This document shows positions 13,256 to 24,597 of a stretch of 64,000 nt of DNA, one piece after another. Each line of letters opens with the position of its first letter. The stretch's first letter is position 1. The position numbers and the translations under genes were made by a program. The stretch comes from Gigaspora rosea (lineage: Eukaryota; Glomeromycota; Glomeromycetes; Diversisporales; Gigasporaceae), in NCBI GenBank assembly GCA_003550325.1, contig QKWP01002057.1:1-64000 (forward strand), written 5' to 3'. The notes under the pieces were generated by a model. The model was not told the origin of the DNA and made no database searches. It worked only from the letters and a program-made list of their open reading frames with translations.

Positions 13256-14191
13256 TTTTTTTTTTTTTATGTGTAAATAAATATCTAAAAAATTAATTAG
13301 ATGAATTAAAAAGCTTTATATAAAATTTTTAGGCTTTTAAGGGTCAGGTGATTATTTTAACCCCACTTTTTGGTTTTCAATTTGGGATAACAAAAGGTTT
13401 ATTTTTAGATTATCTTTTTTTTTTATATATAGTATGTTTAACGTTAATAATAGTTTAAACAAAGCATCATTGTATCAAAAAGAAGTTCTATAAATAGAAT
13501 CGGATAATGTTTTTGACATCAGGTTAGTTACACGAAATAAGTAAGGCTCTTTTTTTTGTCAGATGTTTGGGTACTAACGTGAGTTTAATACTCTATATTA
13601 GATGAATAATGATTATATTTTGTAATTATCATATCAAATATAGACAATAGATTTTAAATTAGATTACGTATAACGCAGTACGTATAACATAGTACGTATA
13701 ACATACGTACTGAACGTACGACGTATAACACAACATATGTGCGTACAGTACATACGTACTCTAGATAATTAACCGCAGTACATCAGCTGGTATGTATTTA
13801 AATATCGATTAACAATCTGTTAAATCAAAATTGACTTATTATCGTTAGTAAGATTTTGATGATGCCAAGATTCGACAAATTGGAATTTTTGATTAATGAA
13901 ACAAGTTATATATGTATAACTGTTGAGCTTTGCCCCTGATTCTCTTCTTTATTTAAAAAATCCGCAAGTTTAATAAAGAAATAAACTCAAATTTAAAAAT
14001 GTGTCAGATTTATTAAATTAGGTATTTTCTTATTTTATGAAACTTGTTTTTTTTTTTTTAAAAAATAAAATTAAGTACTAACTAAAAATGACTTTATAAT
14101 TATAAATGTAATTATTAATAAATTTGGTAAACTATTATTAATAAATGTAGTAACTATTATCAGTTATTGATTATCAAAATACTGGACACAC
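13256..14191. other. Upstream region of the BTB-TLDc gene
   Basis: AT-rich. Near 13675-13760 a set of ACGTATAAC/GTACGTA repeats forms overlapping palindromes. No gene seen; the promoter of the minus-strand BTB gene should lie here. Confidence 0.4.
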
Positions 14192-14606
14192 CTTGATATT
14201 AAACCCAACATTGATAAACCCTATTTAACATTTCGACCAGGTTCAAGTCCTACGTCAGATACCCAAAAGGATATCTGACTCCGTTAAGTATTTCAAGAGA
14301 ATGTTTCGTGCTCCATTGAAATCTCTATCAATTGAGATTTTGCATGAAATGCAATAGAATTTATATTATTTATAAAATCACAATTACCACACGTTTTACT
14401 AGTATATTCTTCGCTACAATTGATCACATCACGTTCTTATTATAATATTCTCTTGATTTATGTTTCATAAATTCTCTAAATCGATAATGACCCCATATCA
14501 ACATGGCACGAGCCGTTTTACTTCGAATCTTTCTATTCTTTCTTTTGACCATATTTGAAGTACGAAATTCAGGGATTAATATTGTTGCACCCAGAAAATG
14601 TGTACC
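14192..14606 (-). pseudogene. Fanzor/TnpB-like nuclease, C-terminal remnant (copy 1)
   Basis: Read on the minus strand from about 14606, one frame gives LIPEFRTSNMVKRKN, then SKTARAMLIWGHYRF and KSREYYNKN. A stop and frame changes follow, after which the other frames carry EEYTSKTCGNC and RDFNGARN-like sequence. This is the order expected at the C-terminus of TnpB/Fanzor proteins: RuvC-II glutamate (PEF), bridging helices, a zinc ribbon and the RuvC-III DRDFNGARN motif. The zinc ribbon has lost residues between its Cys pairs relative to copy 2 (24598-25034). The end shares GTTAAATAGGGTTTATCAA with copy 2, so it may retain the transposon right end. N-terminal parts are absent. It lies about 0.9 kb upstream of the BTB-TLDc gene, on the same strand. 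Confidence 0.75.
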
Positions 14607-15000
14607 AGGTTGGGTTCGGGTTGATAGTCCGGATGATGGTCCGGAAAGTGTCTTAATTTAATAACGATAATATAAAAAAAAATATATTAATGCAATATTT
14701 TTTATTTTTTTTTTAAATGCGTGGAAATAACATATATATTTTAATTCCAGTTTCTTCGATAAATTATATACAATCAACAATAATAAATAACTATGTTTAA
14801 GAAACTATACATACCGAACCAATATAAAAATTCAAAAATTTTAATTTGTTTTACCAGAGGTCATTATAGAAAGTTTCGACATGAAAATTGAACTGTACTC
14901 TTGTGGTTGGCCTTCCTACGCCTTCTCATTTAGGATGGTTTGATATTTTTTTTTGCACATGAGAATATCTTTTTTGAATTGATATGTTGATCCCTAATTA

Positions 15001-15418
15001 GAGTTCTGACCCGGGTCAGAAAATACCGATCGGACGGGTCAGGCATTGACCCGGGTCAAACGGGTCAAACAGAAATTCATGAAGTTTTTAAAGAGCAGCC
15101 TGTACTCCAAACATTAAATGGAATTTTTCAGGTTTTGTATTGAAAGATTTCTTGATCTTGCTCGATTTGAGTTCATTTATTTTCTACTTTGGGAAATGCT
15201 CGATTACTGTATTTTAATAGGTCAATTTTTGATCCATGACCCTGACCTGCACAGGTCAGACGACCTGGGTAAGAGCTTACTGTTTAATAAATTGGTTTTA
15301 GTAGGTTTTGGGCTACTTTGAATTCTAACCCGTTTTGACCAGGGTCAGAGCAATTTTTCGACCCGTGACCCACTGGGTTGGGTGACCCGTATGGGTCAAC
15401 CGACCCGGATCATAACTC
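15001..15418. mobile_element. TA-flanked inverted-repeat element with GACCCGGGTCA motifs
   Basis: Its termini are GAGTTCTGACCCGGGTC and the complement of GACCCGGATCATAACTC, flanked by TA. Both ends are packed with GGGTCA/TGACCC words, making GC-rich islands in an AT-rich region. The 67-codon ORF inside is not convincing. Related GGGTCA-rich ends occur at 42245-42375, 44340-44450, 46425-46500 and 61679-62115. Confidence 0.65.
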
Positions 15419-15594
15419 TATCTCTAATTTTGATCCTCTTTGAGTATTCGTTATTTTTGTAATGAATAATTTTATTGTTAGATAAGATACCAATTTGCTC
15501 AACATGAATCTTTGATTGTTGTGCTTTTACAATTATTGGTCTTCTTGTTTATTTTGACAGAAAAAATCTAAAAATTAATATTGTCTATATATTA

Positions 15595-16590
15595 GAGCTT
15601 CGATCCTACTTTTTTGGGGCCATTCGGATTAAATTCGAATTCTATTTTACACATCCGGTTAAATTCGAATATAATCCGAATTGAATAAATTCGGATTTAA
15701 TCCGTAAAAAAAGTATAGGTACGTGAAGAACTCAAATTACTTCATATAGAATAAAGTTATTTAACGCATTTGAGACAAGCTAAATACGCCTGCTTATTTC
15801 AGGTGTGTATGTTATTGATTCCTGTCATTCAGGGATTGACGTATGTTATTTACTGATTTTTTACTGATCCATCAATAACCCGAGTTATTGCTGGAATTTA
15901 ATGTTTAATAATGCATCAATAAATTGTTAGTAAAAATAAATAAATTAATAATTGAAGTTCGTTAAATAATATTCATATAATTACTTTCATGAATCGTTTT
16001 TTTTTCTTTATTGATATTATGGAGCTGCAAACATATAGTTTTCTGTCTCGTGAATCCTTCGATAGAATATATGACAACCAAAGAAAAATTAATCGAAGCT
16101 TAATGGGTATTAATCAGCTATAATGAATGTTTAAATTAAAAAATTCAAGCCTTTAGCACGATTAAAAGCTAAAATACTAGATTACTAATACTTTTAAGAT
16201 ACTTCGTATCAGTATAACAGAAGAGCTTCATTTACTTAAATGAGATGAAAATAATTTGAGAACACAAGTTTGCCTAATAGAGAATTTTTATTAAAGGCAA
16301 ACAAAAAAAAACTTGGAAAAAAATATTATTTTTGTTGTTATCGATATTAAATTTAATTTTTTGTTTAATAATGTTAATAGATTTTTTTTTTAGTGAAATG
16401 ATACCTTAAACTTTCAATAATAATTTAAAACTTTTCTTACTTGCAGTTATCATAGGATTACAAATCGTATCCTTAATCCGATATATATTACGGATCTATC
16501 CGTTTAAAATTAATGAATCCGGATATCTGAATTTAATCCGAATTGTCGGATCTATCTGAATTGATCGGATACAGATCGAAGCACTACTAT
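15595..16590. mobile_element. Probable inverted-repeat element with CTTCGATC termini
   Basis: GAGCTTCGATCC at the left and the complement of TGCTTCGATCTGTATCC at the right define the ends. Both ends are rich in ATCCGAAT/ATTCGGAT words. A related terminus (TGTTTCGATCTGCAATCCG) occurs near 44876. The interior is AT-rich with no transposase. Target duplication unclear. Confidence 0.45.
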
Positions 16591-16739
16591 ACTGTATATA
16601 AAAATTTTTAAAATTTAATAATTTATTTATATCAAATAATATAGGTCTTTTGATATATTTTTTTATTATCCTTTTATTTTTTATTTTTTTTTTTAATTTC
16701 CCATTTTTGGGTAAGGGCATTTTATTCAAGTATATTAGA

Positions 16740-16930
16740 ATCAAAGGGACCACTTATAGGTCTTCTGACATTTGTTACATAGATGAGGATACAACTAGCT
16801 ATATCTGCAACTTTTGGTTGTCTATTTAAGTAGCCACTTGGAGGTTTTATATACCTGCAACTCACATACTGGCATTGCCTATTTAAACCCTCTGATCACT
16901 ATTCCACCTGCCAATCCTTCTGGTACAGCT
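16740..16930. repeat. Dispersed repeat, copy 1 (partner at about 45100-45245)
   Basis: Both copies share TTTGTTACAT..ATGAG.ATACAACTAGC, then CTATTTAAGTAG or TAATTTAAGTAG, then ATACCTGCA and GCCTATTTAAAC.CT in the same order and orientation. Both lie shortly after a CTTCGATC-type terminus, so they may belong to one longer element. Confidence 0.5.
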
Positions 16931-16959
16931 CTCCAATATATTAGTTAGTCGAAATCAGT

Positions 16960-17225
16960 TTATTATTCTTTTATAAACAATTTGTTAGGTAATAAATTTT
17001 TTAAAAATTTTAATTTTTAAAAAAAAAATTAATTTTTAATTTTTTTAAAAAGTTAAATTCTTTAAAAAATTTGTTACTTAACAATTTGTTTATAAAAGGA
17101 TAATAAAAAATATATCAAAAGATAGCTCAAGATCTATATTATTTGACATAAAAATATTATAAATAAATTATTAAATTTTAAAAATTTTTATATTTAGACA
17201 ATATTAAATTTTTAGCTTTTTTCTG
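16960..17225. repeat. AT-rich foldback
   Basis: CTTTTATAAACAATTTGTTAGGTAA (around 16970) is followed by its inverse TTACTTAACAATTTGTTTATAAAAGG (around 17080). The arms extend outward over KATATATCAAAAGA-like sequence. No genes. Confidence 0.5.
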
Positions 17226-17523
17226 CCAGAATAAACAAAAAGACCAATATATTAAATTAATGTTCAAATATAAGCAATAATATAAAAAAAAAAAATCAAA
17301 TCATATCAAATATTATTGATGTACTATATAGTAATTTAAATAATATTTATAATATTTGTATGATCAACTAACAACAATCTTTGATGTGTGATTTTATTTT
17401 ATAAACTACTATTAACTTTTCTTATAATAAATCTCTTTATAATGGACTTTGGATACATGAACTAAAAATTTTTAAATATTATTTTAGTTTATATAAAAAA
17501 AGATCTGGTTTTAAGAAAACATA

Positions 17524-18285
17524 TAGTGCAAGCCATTTTTCAAATGGCTATAACTTCTTATCTAAGGGGTTTTAAAAAATCTAACTGGTAACTTTATAAG
17601 TTATATCAGCTCTACATATATACTAAATATCTTTTCAAAATCTTATTACTGTAAGAAGTTTTAGCATTTTGAAAATTGAAATGTTATATGTAAATTTATA
17701 AATTTACATATAAAATTTTAATTTTCAAAATGCTAAAACTTCTTACAGTAATGAAATTTTAAAAAATACGTCGGTATATATGTAGAGCTAATATAGCTTT
17801 ATAAAGTTACTAGTCAGGTTTTTTTAAAACCTCTTAGATAAGGAGTTATAGCTATTTAAAAATTTAAAGGTAGGGTATACGTAGATCATTTTTCATATGA
17901 TCTACATGGTAAATTGAATTTTTATATAGTAAATAAAAATATGCTTCTAATAAAACTTTTTATTATCTGAGTCAATTTTTACTATATTTATATAATATAT
18001 AGTTTAAAATAGCTTGTTTATAATAGTGAAGTTGTAAGAAATGCATCTCTTTAAAAAAAATAAACTTTATATAGAATTAAATTTTCCAAGGTCACTATAT
18101 GTTTTTCTGGGTTACACAAAAATTTGATAATCCTCATTGGTCGAATCATATGATGTTTATATGTAAATCATATGATATGGTTATACAAAGTTGATCTACA
18201 ATCTATTTTATATGAAAATGGAAATATTAACATCCTACCCTTAAATACTTTGTGTGTAACTGTTGAATATAGATATCTTGCACTA
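17524..18285. mobile_element. TA-flanked foldback MITE, copy 2 (762 bp)
   Basis: It starts TAGTGCAAG and ends CTTGCACTA, flanked by TA (17522-17523 and 18286-18287). The right end continues as CTATATTCAACAG on the complement, like copy 1 (450-892). The centre, with TTTACATATAAAATTTTAAT and AAAATGCTAAAACTTCTTAC in inverted arms, matches the centre of copy 3 (33374-33788). Confidence 0.65.
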
Positions 18286-18631
18286 TAGCAATTTTGTTTA
18301 GTAAACATTCTTGCAAGTCCTTGTATAATAAACTATCAAATTAATAAATAACAAATATTGAATGAGAAAATATAGTTTATTTAACTATTTAAATTATTTA
18401 TTACAAACTAAATTTACTTAAATAAAAAGATAATAAGAATAAGTTTATTATAGAAAAAGTTTAACTGAGTATACTATAAATGTTTGCTTAATATGACAAT
18501 ACAAATATATAATTTTTGGTTAGGGAGCTGCCATAAATCAGGTGATTTCTATCTCTTAAGGTGCTACCCCCACCCACCCACACCTGACACTTTATTAGCC
18601 AATCAAATTGCGCAAAAAATTTATATATTAA

Positions 18632-19475
18632 TTAATTGATAATCCATCCGTCAATTGGAGAATAGCCAAATGTGGCGTCCTTCCATATAAATTTTTTTCT
18701 TACTAAGTTAACGATACATGTCCACTAATTGAAAATTGTAGAGCTCATCGAGACGCATCTAATGGTGGTTAGATAATCCAAATCGGCCTAGTGGATAGCG
18801 AGATATCATCAAAAAACGATTGGCCGACTATATAAAATTCTGTGATGCAGATTACATATAAAAATCACTATAGGCGAAATGTGGCGTGCCTCCATCTAAA
18901 TGTTTTTTTCTTACTAAGTTAACGGCACATGTCCACTAATTAAAAGTTGTAGAGCTGTTCAAGACGCATCTAACGGTGGTTAGATCATCCAAATCGGCCC
19001 AGTGGATGGCGAGATATCGTCGAAAAACGATTGGCTGACTATATAAAATCTCCATGTAAACAAACATTGTTTATATAGAGATTTTATATAGTCGTCCAAT
19101 CGTTTTCCGACGATATCTCGCCATCCACTAGGCCGATTTGGATGATCTAACCACCGTTAGATGCGTCTTGACGAGCTCTACAACTTTCAATTAGTGTACA
19201 TGTGCTGTTAACTTAGTAAGAAAAAACATTTAGATGGAGGCACGCCACATTTCGCCTATAGTGATTTTCATATGTAATCTGCATCACAGAATTTTATATA
19301 GTCGGCCAATCGTTTTTTGATGATATCTCGCCATCCACTGGGCCGATTTGGATGATCTAACCACTTAGATGCGTCTCGACGAGCTCTACAACTTTAACTT
19401 AGTAAGTAAAAAAATTTATATGGAAGAATGCCACATTTTGCCATTCTCCAGTTGACAGATGGATTATCAATTAAT
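18632..19475. repeat. Palindrome of about 840 bp made of four 210-bp modules
   Basis: Two direct modules, each with AAATGTGGCG, CACATGTCCACTAATT, GACGCATCTAA and GGCGAGATATCGTC-like words, are followed by two inverted modules. The centre is near 19064 (TAAACAA/TTGTTTA). Arm similarity looks well above 85 percent by eye. The single-stranded form would fold into a very stable hairpin. Confidence 0.8.
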
Positions 19476-19799
19476 AAAAAAATTAATATTATATAACTTT
19501 TGATCTACTAGACCATTTTAAATGATTTAACTACCAAAATGATCCTCTCAAAGAGAGGATTCTAGCAAGTCCAAAATTACCAAAATCCTATCAAAGGATC
19601 TAAAATCAATCTAAGATTTATATAATATTATATAGTATGGGAATTATATTTTGGTGCACCCTGCACCATGGTGCACTCCTGATCACGGGATATAAATAAT
19701 GATCATCTGATAAGTATTTTTTTTTTTTTTAGTTTATATTTTTTATATTCGTTACTAATACATTTTATATTGTTATGCGGATTAAGCTGGAATGTTTTC

Positions 19800-20790
19800 A
19801 TCGTCGTTTTGCATTTTAGCATCTTTCATTTCGTTTCGTTGCTTGTTAGTGCCTTGTCATTTTGCGTTTTAGTGTCTTCGTTTCATTTCGTCACTCGCTG
19901 GTGCCTTATAAATTGTGTCTTGTTGGTTGAAATACATAATTCGGGATGTATGATTTTATTGTATTAGTAGTTGTTCAGTTTTTAGGTTCGTGAATTGTTA
20001 CTAACGTGTCTTTTTTCTAGGCTTGTTAAGTGCGTTTTCGTTTCGTACTCGCTGGCAGTGTTGTACACGGACATTGTCCCGCTGATTTTTCAGGGACGCG
20101 GACAGTCTGGGACGGGACGTCCGGGACATGTCCGCAATAACATCCCAATATGATACATGTCCGCCAGGTAAAACCAATCAAATTGCGGAATTATACGAAT
20201 TTTATTGGTAGATGATCACGTGTTGAGTCGCAAAATGTCCGGGACAAAAAAAATTCTGGGCGGACATGTCCCGGACGTCCCGTCCCGGACTGTCCGCCGT
20301 CCGTGTCCGTGTCCCATGACAACACTGCTCGCTGGTGCCTTGTGAATTGCTGTCTTGTTGGTTGAAATATGTAATTTGATAGTTGCCGGGACATATGGTT
20401 TTATTGTATTAGTAGTTGTTTTAGTTTTAGGTTCATGAATTGTTACTAATGCGTCTTTTTTTTAGACTTGTTAAGGGCGTTTTCGTTTCGTCGCTCGCTA
20501 GTACCTTGTGAATTGCTGTCTTGTTGGTTGAAATACGTAATTTGATAGTTGCTAGAACGTACAGTTTTATTGTATTAGCAGTTGTTTCAGTTTTTAGGTT
20601 TATGAATTGTTACTAACACGTCTTTTTTTCTAGACTTGTTAAGGGCATTTTCGTTTCGTCGCTCGCTAGTGCCTTGTGAATTGCTGTCTTGTTGGTATAG
20701 TTTTATTGTATTAGTAGTTGTTCAGTTTTTAGATTCGCGAATTGTTACTAACGCGTCTTTTTTTTTCAGGCTTGTCAGGGGCGTTTTGGA
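19800..20790 (+). repeat. Tandem repeat array, units about 150-190 bp
   Basis: At least four units share TTTCGTTTCG, CTCGCTGGTGCCTTGT, TGTCTTGTTGGTTGAAAT, TTTTATTGTATTAGTAGTTG and GAATTGTTACTAACG, ending TCTTTTTTCTAGGCTTGTTA. The later units are shortened. The MITE at 20056-20327 interrupts one of them. Confidence 0.75.
20056..20327. mobile_element. hAT-type MITE with 8-bp target duplication CTCGCTGG
   Basis: It begins CAGTGTTGT and ends ACAACACTG. The 8-bp CTCGCTGG occurs on both sides (20048-20055 and 20328-20335), and this word also occurs uninterrupted (as CTCGCTAG/CTCGCTGG) in neighbouring tandem units, which confirms the insertion. The arms are rich in GGGACGGGACGTCC / GGACATGTCC palindromes. 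The 272-bp length leaves no room for a transposase. Confidence 0.9.
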
Positions 20791-20883
20791 GTTTCCCTTT
20801 TCCTTGGATGTATGATTCATTTTTTTCATTATTCTTGTTGTTTTGGATTATGAAATGTTTCGATTCATTTTCTAGGTCTTGTT

Positions 20884-21273
20884 ATGGCCGTTTTTGAACA
20901 TTCTTGGGATTCTGAGAAAGATTTCTTTTTTGCTTCTTTGTATTGTTTTTTGCATGTGATAACCACTATTTTTCTTTCTTTGAGACGTCGCTTATCGCTT
21001 TTCCGATTATATTACGAAATTACCTCGTCGTTGGGTCATCGTTATTGGCGCAATGAACACTTTCATTATTGTTGTCGTCACTACTGGAGTCTATTGCATT
21101 GGTGGTTGGTATTGTTACTATTGGGAAAGACTTGGTTTCTCTGTCGTATGTCATCACGCATTGGTGATAAGTATAAAAAGTCGATTGTAATCATCGTGAT
21201 TTCGGTTTTATCACTAGTGTATTATACACCATATGTACGTTGTTATAGTGAATTCGCTATTGTAGTTCTATAG
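20884..21273 (+). CDS. Hydrophobic 129-codon ORF inside the inner element (doubtful)
   Basis: This ORF is rich in Leu, Tyr, Trp and Ile, with two stretches that could span a membrane (roughly residues 68-90 and 102-116). No known domain or transposase motif was recognised. It lies between the tandem array and the telomere-like patch of the 19649-21575 element. The base composition is less AT-biased than the surroundings, which alone can lengthen ORFs. Chance ORF is the main alternative. Confidence 0.15.
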   Translation: MAVFEHSWDSEKDFFFASLYCFLHVITTIFLSLRRRLSLFRLYYEITSSLGHRYWRNEHFHYCCRHYWSLLHWWLVLLLLGKTWFLCRMSSRIGDKYKKSIVIIVISVLSLVYYTPYVRCYSEFAIVVL

Positions 21274-21321
21274 GTGTTTTGTTAGTGGTGAATTTGTGAA
21301 TTCGTCGGTATGTTGTGCACG

Positions 21322-21390
21322 GTTAGTTAGGGTTAGGGTTAGGTTTGCGTTATGGTTAGGTTTGCGTTAGGGTTAGGGTTGGGGTATAAT
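21322..21390 (+). repeat. Interstitial telomere-like TTAGGG patch
   Basis: GGTTAGTTAGGGTTAGGGTTAGG is followed by TTTGCG spacers and a second TTAGGGTTAGGG run. About five perfect or near-perfect TTAGGG units are present, lying internal to a transposon-like structure rather than at a sequence end. Confidence 0.8.
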
Positions 21391-22330
21391 AGGTTTTTTT
21401 GTTAACTGCTCAAAACATTCATTACGTGCAATAATCTATATAAATAAAAAAATTTTCAAATGACTAAATTAGTACGTATTTGTTATATTTTTAATAAATT
21501 AAAATGTAATATTACCGAATGTCGATCATGATTATCACGTGATAAGGGTTGCACCATGGTGCAGGTGCACCAAAAAATAAAATCCATATAGTATTTATTA
21601 AAATATTATATAATATTTATTAATACAAATCAATATTGATCTTGTGATCTAGTAATTGGATTTTAATGATTTTAGGCTTGCCAGAATCCTCTCTTTGAAA
21701 GGATTATTTTGGTAGTTAAATCAACCAAATTGGTCTAGTAGGTCAAAAGTTATTTAATATTAAATTTACATATAAATTTATAATTTTAATTAAAAAATTT
21801 TTATAATTTTGGCTGGATTTTGGTAATTCCGGCCAGAATTACACCTGATACTTTGGCTACCCCACACCCACCCACCCAAAAATCAGGTGATAAAAGTCAG
21901 CTCCCTTATAGGCATTATTGATATCCATTTGGTAAATCTGTGCTTGATTGTTTACTCAAATTTTGTTATAAATTCTTTTTGATTATATTATAGTATGTAG
22001 TACAGATTGCACCTTTTTTGTATATTTAAAAAATTCTTAATATTTCTATTTAAGTCTATATAACTATTCTATACTAATCTATGGGGGCTAAATTTATACC
22101 AATCATTGTTTGTTTACTAAAATCATCATTCGTTTGCTGATTTGGTAAACAACCATCTTATAAAGCTCTTAAAATCATGCGAGATCCCTAGACTATGCAT
22201 TTATAAGACTATTTATATTGAAATTAATTTAATATTTACTTGTGCATGATTCTGCTATAGCCTATATTAATACATAAATCGATTCTACAAGCTATAGAAG
22301 TATCAAGAATTTTCTAAATATACTAAAAAG

Positions 22331-22621
22331 GGGAATGGCTAAAGTCATGTACCACGTGATTTTTTGAAATTTTAGTTAAAATTTGTATTAAAAACTGTTT
22401 GGCATTAGGGTTGAGGCTAGGATTCAAATCAATATAAGTAAAATTGTCTTTTGATATTTTTTATTAATGGTCCAAAATAGGTTTAAAATACCGTTTTCAT
22501 GTTCTTGTATTTTTTTTGTTTTTTGACTTTTTTAGGCTGATCTGTGTAAACAAAATTTTGTAACTCCATTTGGTTGATTTACACGAAAATGTCATGTGGG
22601 TACATGGCTTTAGATGATCCC
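22331..22621. mobile_element. MITE with GGG..CTAAAG termini, copy 1 (291 bp)
   Basis: The left end is GGGAATGGCTAAAGTCATGTACCACGTGA in pattern and the right end is its inverse (TACATGGCTTTAGATGATCCC). The interior, with TTTTTATTAATGG.CCAAA and TTTTTGACTTTTTTAGG...TGTGTAAACAAAATTT, matches the copy at 62680-62948. Flanking AAAAAG runs obscure the target duplication. Confidence 0.7.
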
Positions 22622-24597
22622 AAAAAAGGGCATAATACATTGTTCAAATTTGGTAATATCTGAGACTGTATTCATAATAGAATTCAGTATGCAGAATTAA
22701 GAAAGTTTGGAGTTCATTAGTTAATATTTTAATTTTAAAAGCTTTAATCCTTGCTTGTTTTGGGTTAGTCTGCTATGCAAGAGGTCATCCATAGTAGTTT
22801 ATACTGTTGTAAATCAATTAGTTAATTGTATTGTTAGATAAATTTCATTCTTGTATTTTTCTTTAATGCACCAGTGATGCATCTAATTATTTATATTAGT
22901 TGCTTTATGCAACTTTCTTATGAATCTTCTTGTTGTAAAAGGCAATGTCAATTGTTAAGGCAGAGTAAAAAGAAGTGTTAGAGAAATTGGATAAATCAAA
23001 TTTGGTTAATATTTGTTGTATTGTCTTATCAGGGATTTTCAAGCTTATTTTATTAATATAATAATAAATAATTATATTAATAAAATATTTTTTATACTCA
23101 TTATATATTACAATTAAAAATTTAGCTTTTTAGAAAAGTGACAACAATCAGATGATTTTTTAAAAGGAGAGGTGGTAAAAAAGTTAAAATTATATATAAG
23201 GAACCTGACTATATATAAATTAAAAAAAAGAGAGAGAAATAGGCCTTTGATAAAAAATAATTAGATGATTAATAATATGGTCCTTACAACTATCTAAATA
23301 GACTGTTACCCATGTTTTAATATAATTATAAAATAACATATTATTTTTATAAATGAACTCTTTTTTTATAAAAGGTCTCTAGCAAACTTTCAAAATTTCT
23401 AACAATTATAATGTTTTACAATATAATTAATTGTTAACAAGTAATTAAAATTGTTATCTATTAAATTTTTTTTAAAAAAAATTATTTTTTAATAAAGTTC
23501 ACTTGTAATGCACATTTTTGAAGCCCAATATGCAAAGTTAACTTTGTTTTACTCCTAAATAAACCTCTTTTTAAAACAACTTGCTAATAGAAAATGACTT
23601 ACTGTTGAATATACAAGTCTTTGAATAATAAAAAACATTGCTTTTAATAATATTAAACTAATAACAAAAAATTTTTAAAGATTATAAGTTTGTGTGATTT
23701 TTTATAAGGACTAAGTTCCATGATCTGCTCAAAATTATATATGTGTAATATAACATAAAATAGCCTACCCTTAAATAAAGTTGTTTACACAAAATTTTAT
23801 AACAATAGTGAAAAATAAAACCAATTTTTACTAAAGAAAAATTGAATTAAAGTTTTTGCAAAATTTTAAATTTTTTTTTTTATAAAAAATTTAGTCCAAT
23901 TTTTTACTAGTAAAATACTTGTAAAAATAGTTTATTCTTTAATGTTGTTATAAAATTTTGTGATAAACAAGTTTACTTAAGAGACCAAGATATCATATTT
24001 TTCCAAGAATAAGCACCTCCTAAAAATAAGCACCCATGGCCTACATTAAGTCAATTTTGGTCCGAATTATGACAACCTTGCCCGATTATGTACAAAAAAA
24101 GAGTGCTTATTTTCAGAGGAATATAGTAGATTATTTTAGTAAAAAAACTTTTATATAAAAAAGTTGTAATTTTTAATATTAGTATATAGACAACTTATTT
24201 TTACTAAGATAACCTATTTTGTTACCTAAGCAAACTTTGCTCAGCATAAAAATTTTATATATAATTGCAGTCTTAAAATTGGAAATTTTATTCTTTTTAA
24301 AAATTTTATTAAAAAAATTGGCAAAATTTACAAAATTTAAAAAAGTGATCTAAATAACCTTATTCTACTATTTTCAATATGCTTAACCCCAAAATTTGAA
24401 AAAAAAAGTTAATATGTAAGCCGAAAAGAATGTTCAGCTTAAAGTTTATAGTAAATTTATATCTTTTTATTATAATTATTATTATTTATCACTCAGTGTG
24501 ACATATTCCCTGACTGGTACTAGGTATATTTTAAGAAAAAAAAAAGTACCAAACATTATAAATCTAACAAATAACAAATAAAATCCACCATAAACTG
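22622..24597. other. AT-rich intergenic sequence
   Basis: No ORF with a recognisable motif. Long poly-A/T tracts dominate. Nothing beyond low-complexity sequence is supported. Confidence 0.55.

Larger units (their letters stand above)
19649..21575. mobile_element. Inner inverted-repeat element with GGTGCACC termini, tandem repeats and a telomere-like patch
   Basis: Left TTTTGGTGCACCCTGCACC and right complement TTTTGGTGCACCTGCACC form the ends, each followed by ATGGTGCA and a GATCACG/TATCACG word. The interior holds tandem units with a CTTGTTGGTTGAAATA motif, one of which is split by a hAT-type MITE, and then a TTAGGG-like patch. The target duplication could not be resolved because the flanks are AT-rich. 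Confidence 0.65.
18523..21905. mobile_element. 3.4-kb nested inverted-repeat element with TTA target duplication
   Basis: The left end GGGAGCTGCC and the right end complement GGGAGCTGAC are flanked by TTA on both sides (18520-18522 and 21906-21908), a PIF/Harbinger-like target duplication. Both ends carry ATCAGGTGAT and CACCCACCCA motifs. Inside are a palindrome of about 840 bp (18632-19475) and inverted arms 19498-19645 / 21600-21770 (CAAAGAGAGGATTCT and its complement). Within those arms sits a further inverted-repeat element (19649-21575). No transposase was recognised. Confidence 0.6.

Noticed and set aside
14225..14260. tRNA-like GGTTCAAGTCC
   Set aside because: It lies in the 3' tail of the Fanzor remnant and no cloverleaf can be drawn.
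21322..21390. A true telomere or chromosome end
   Set aside because: Only about five units, interrupted by TTTGCG spacers, and followed by thousands of bases of ordinary sequence.
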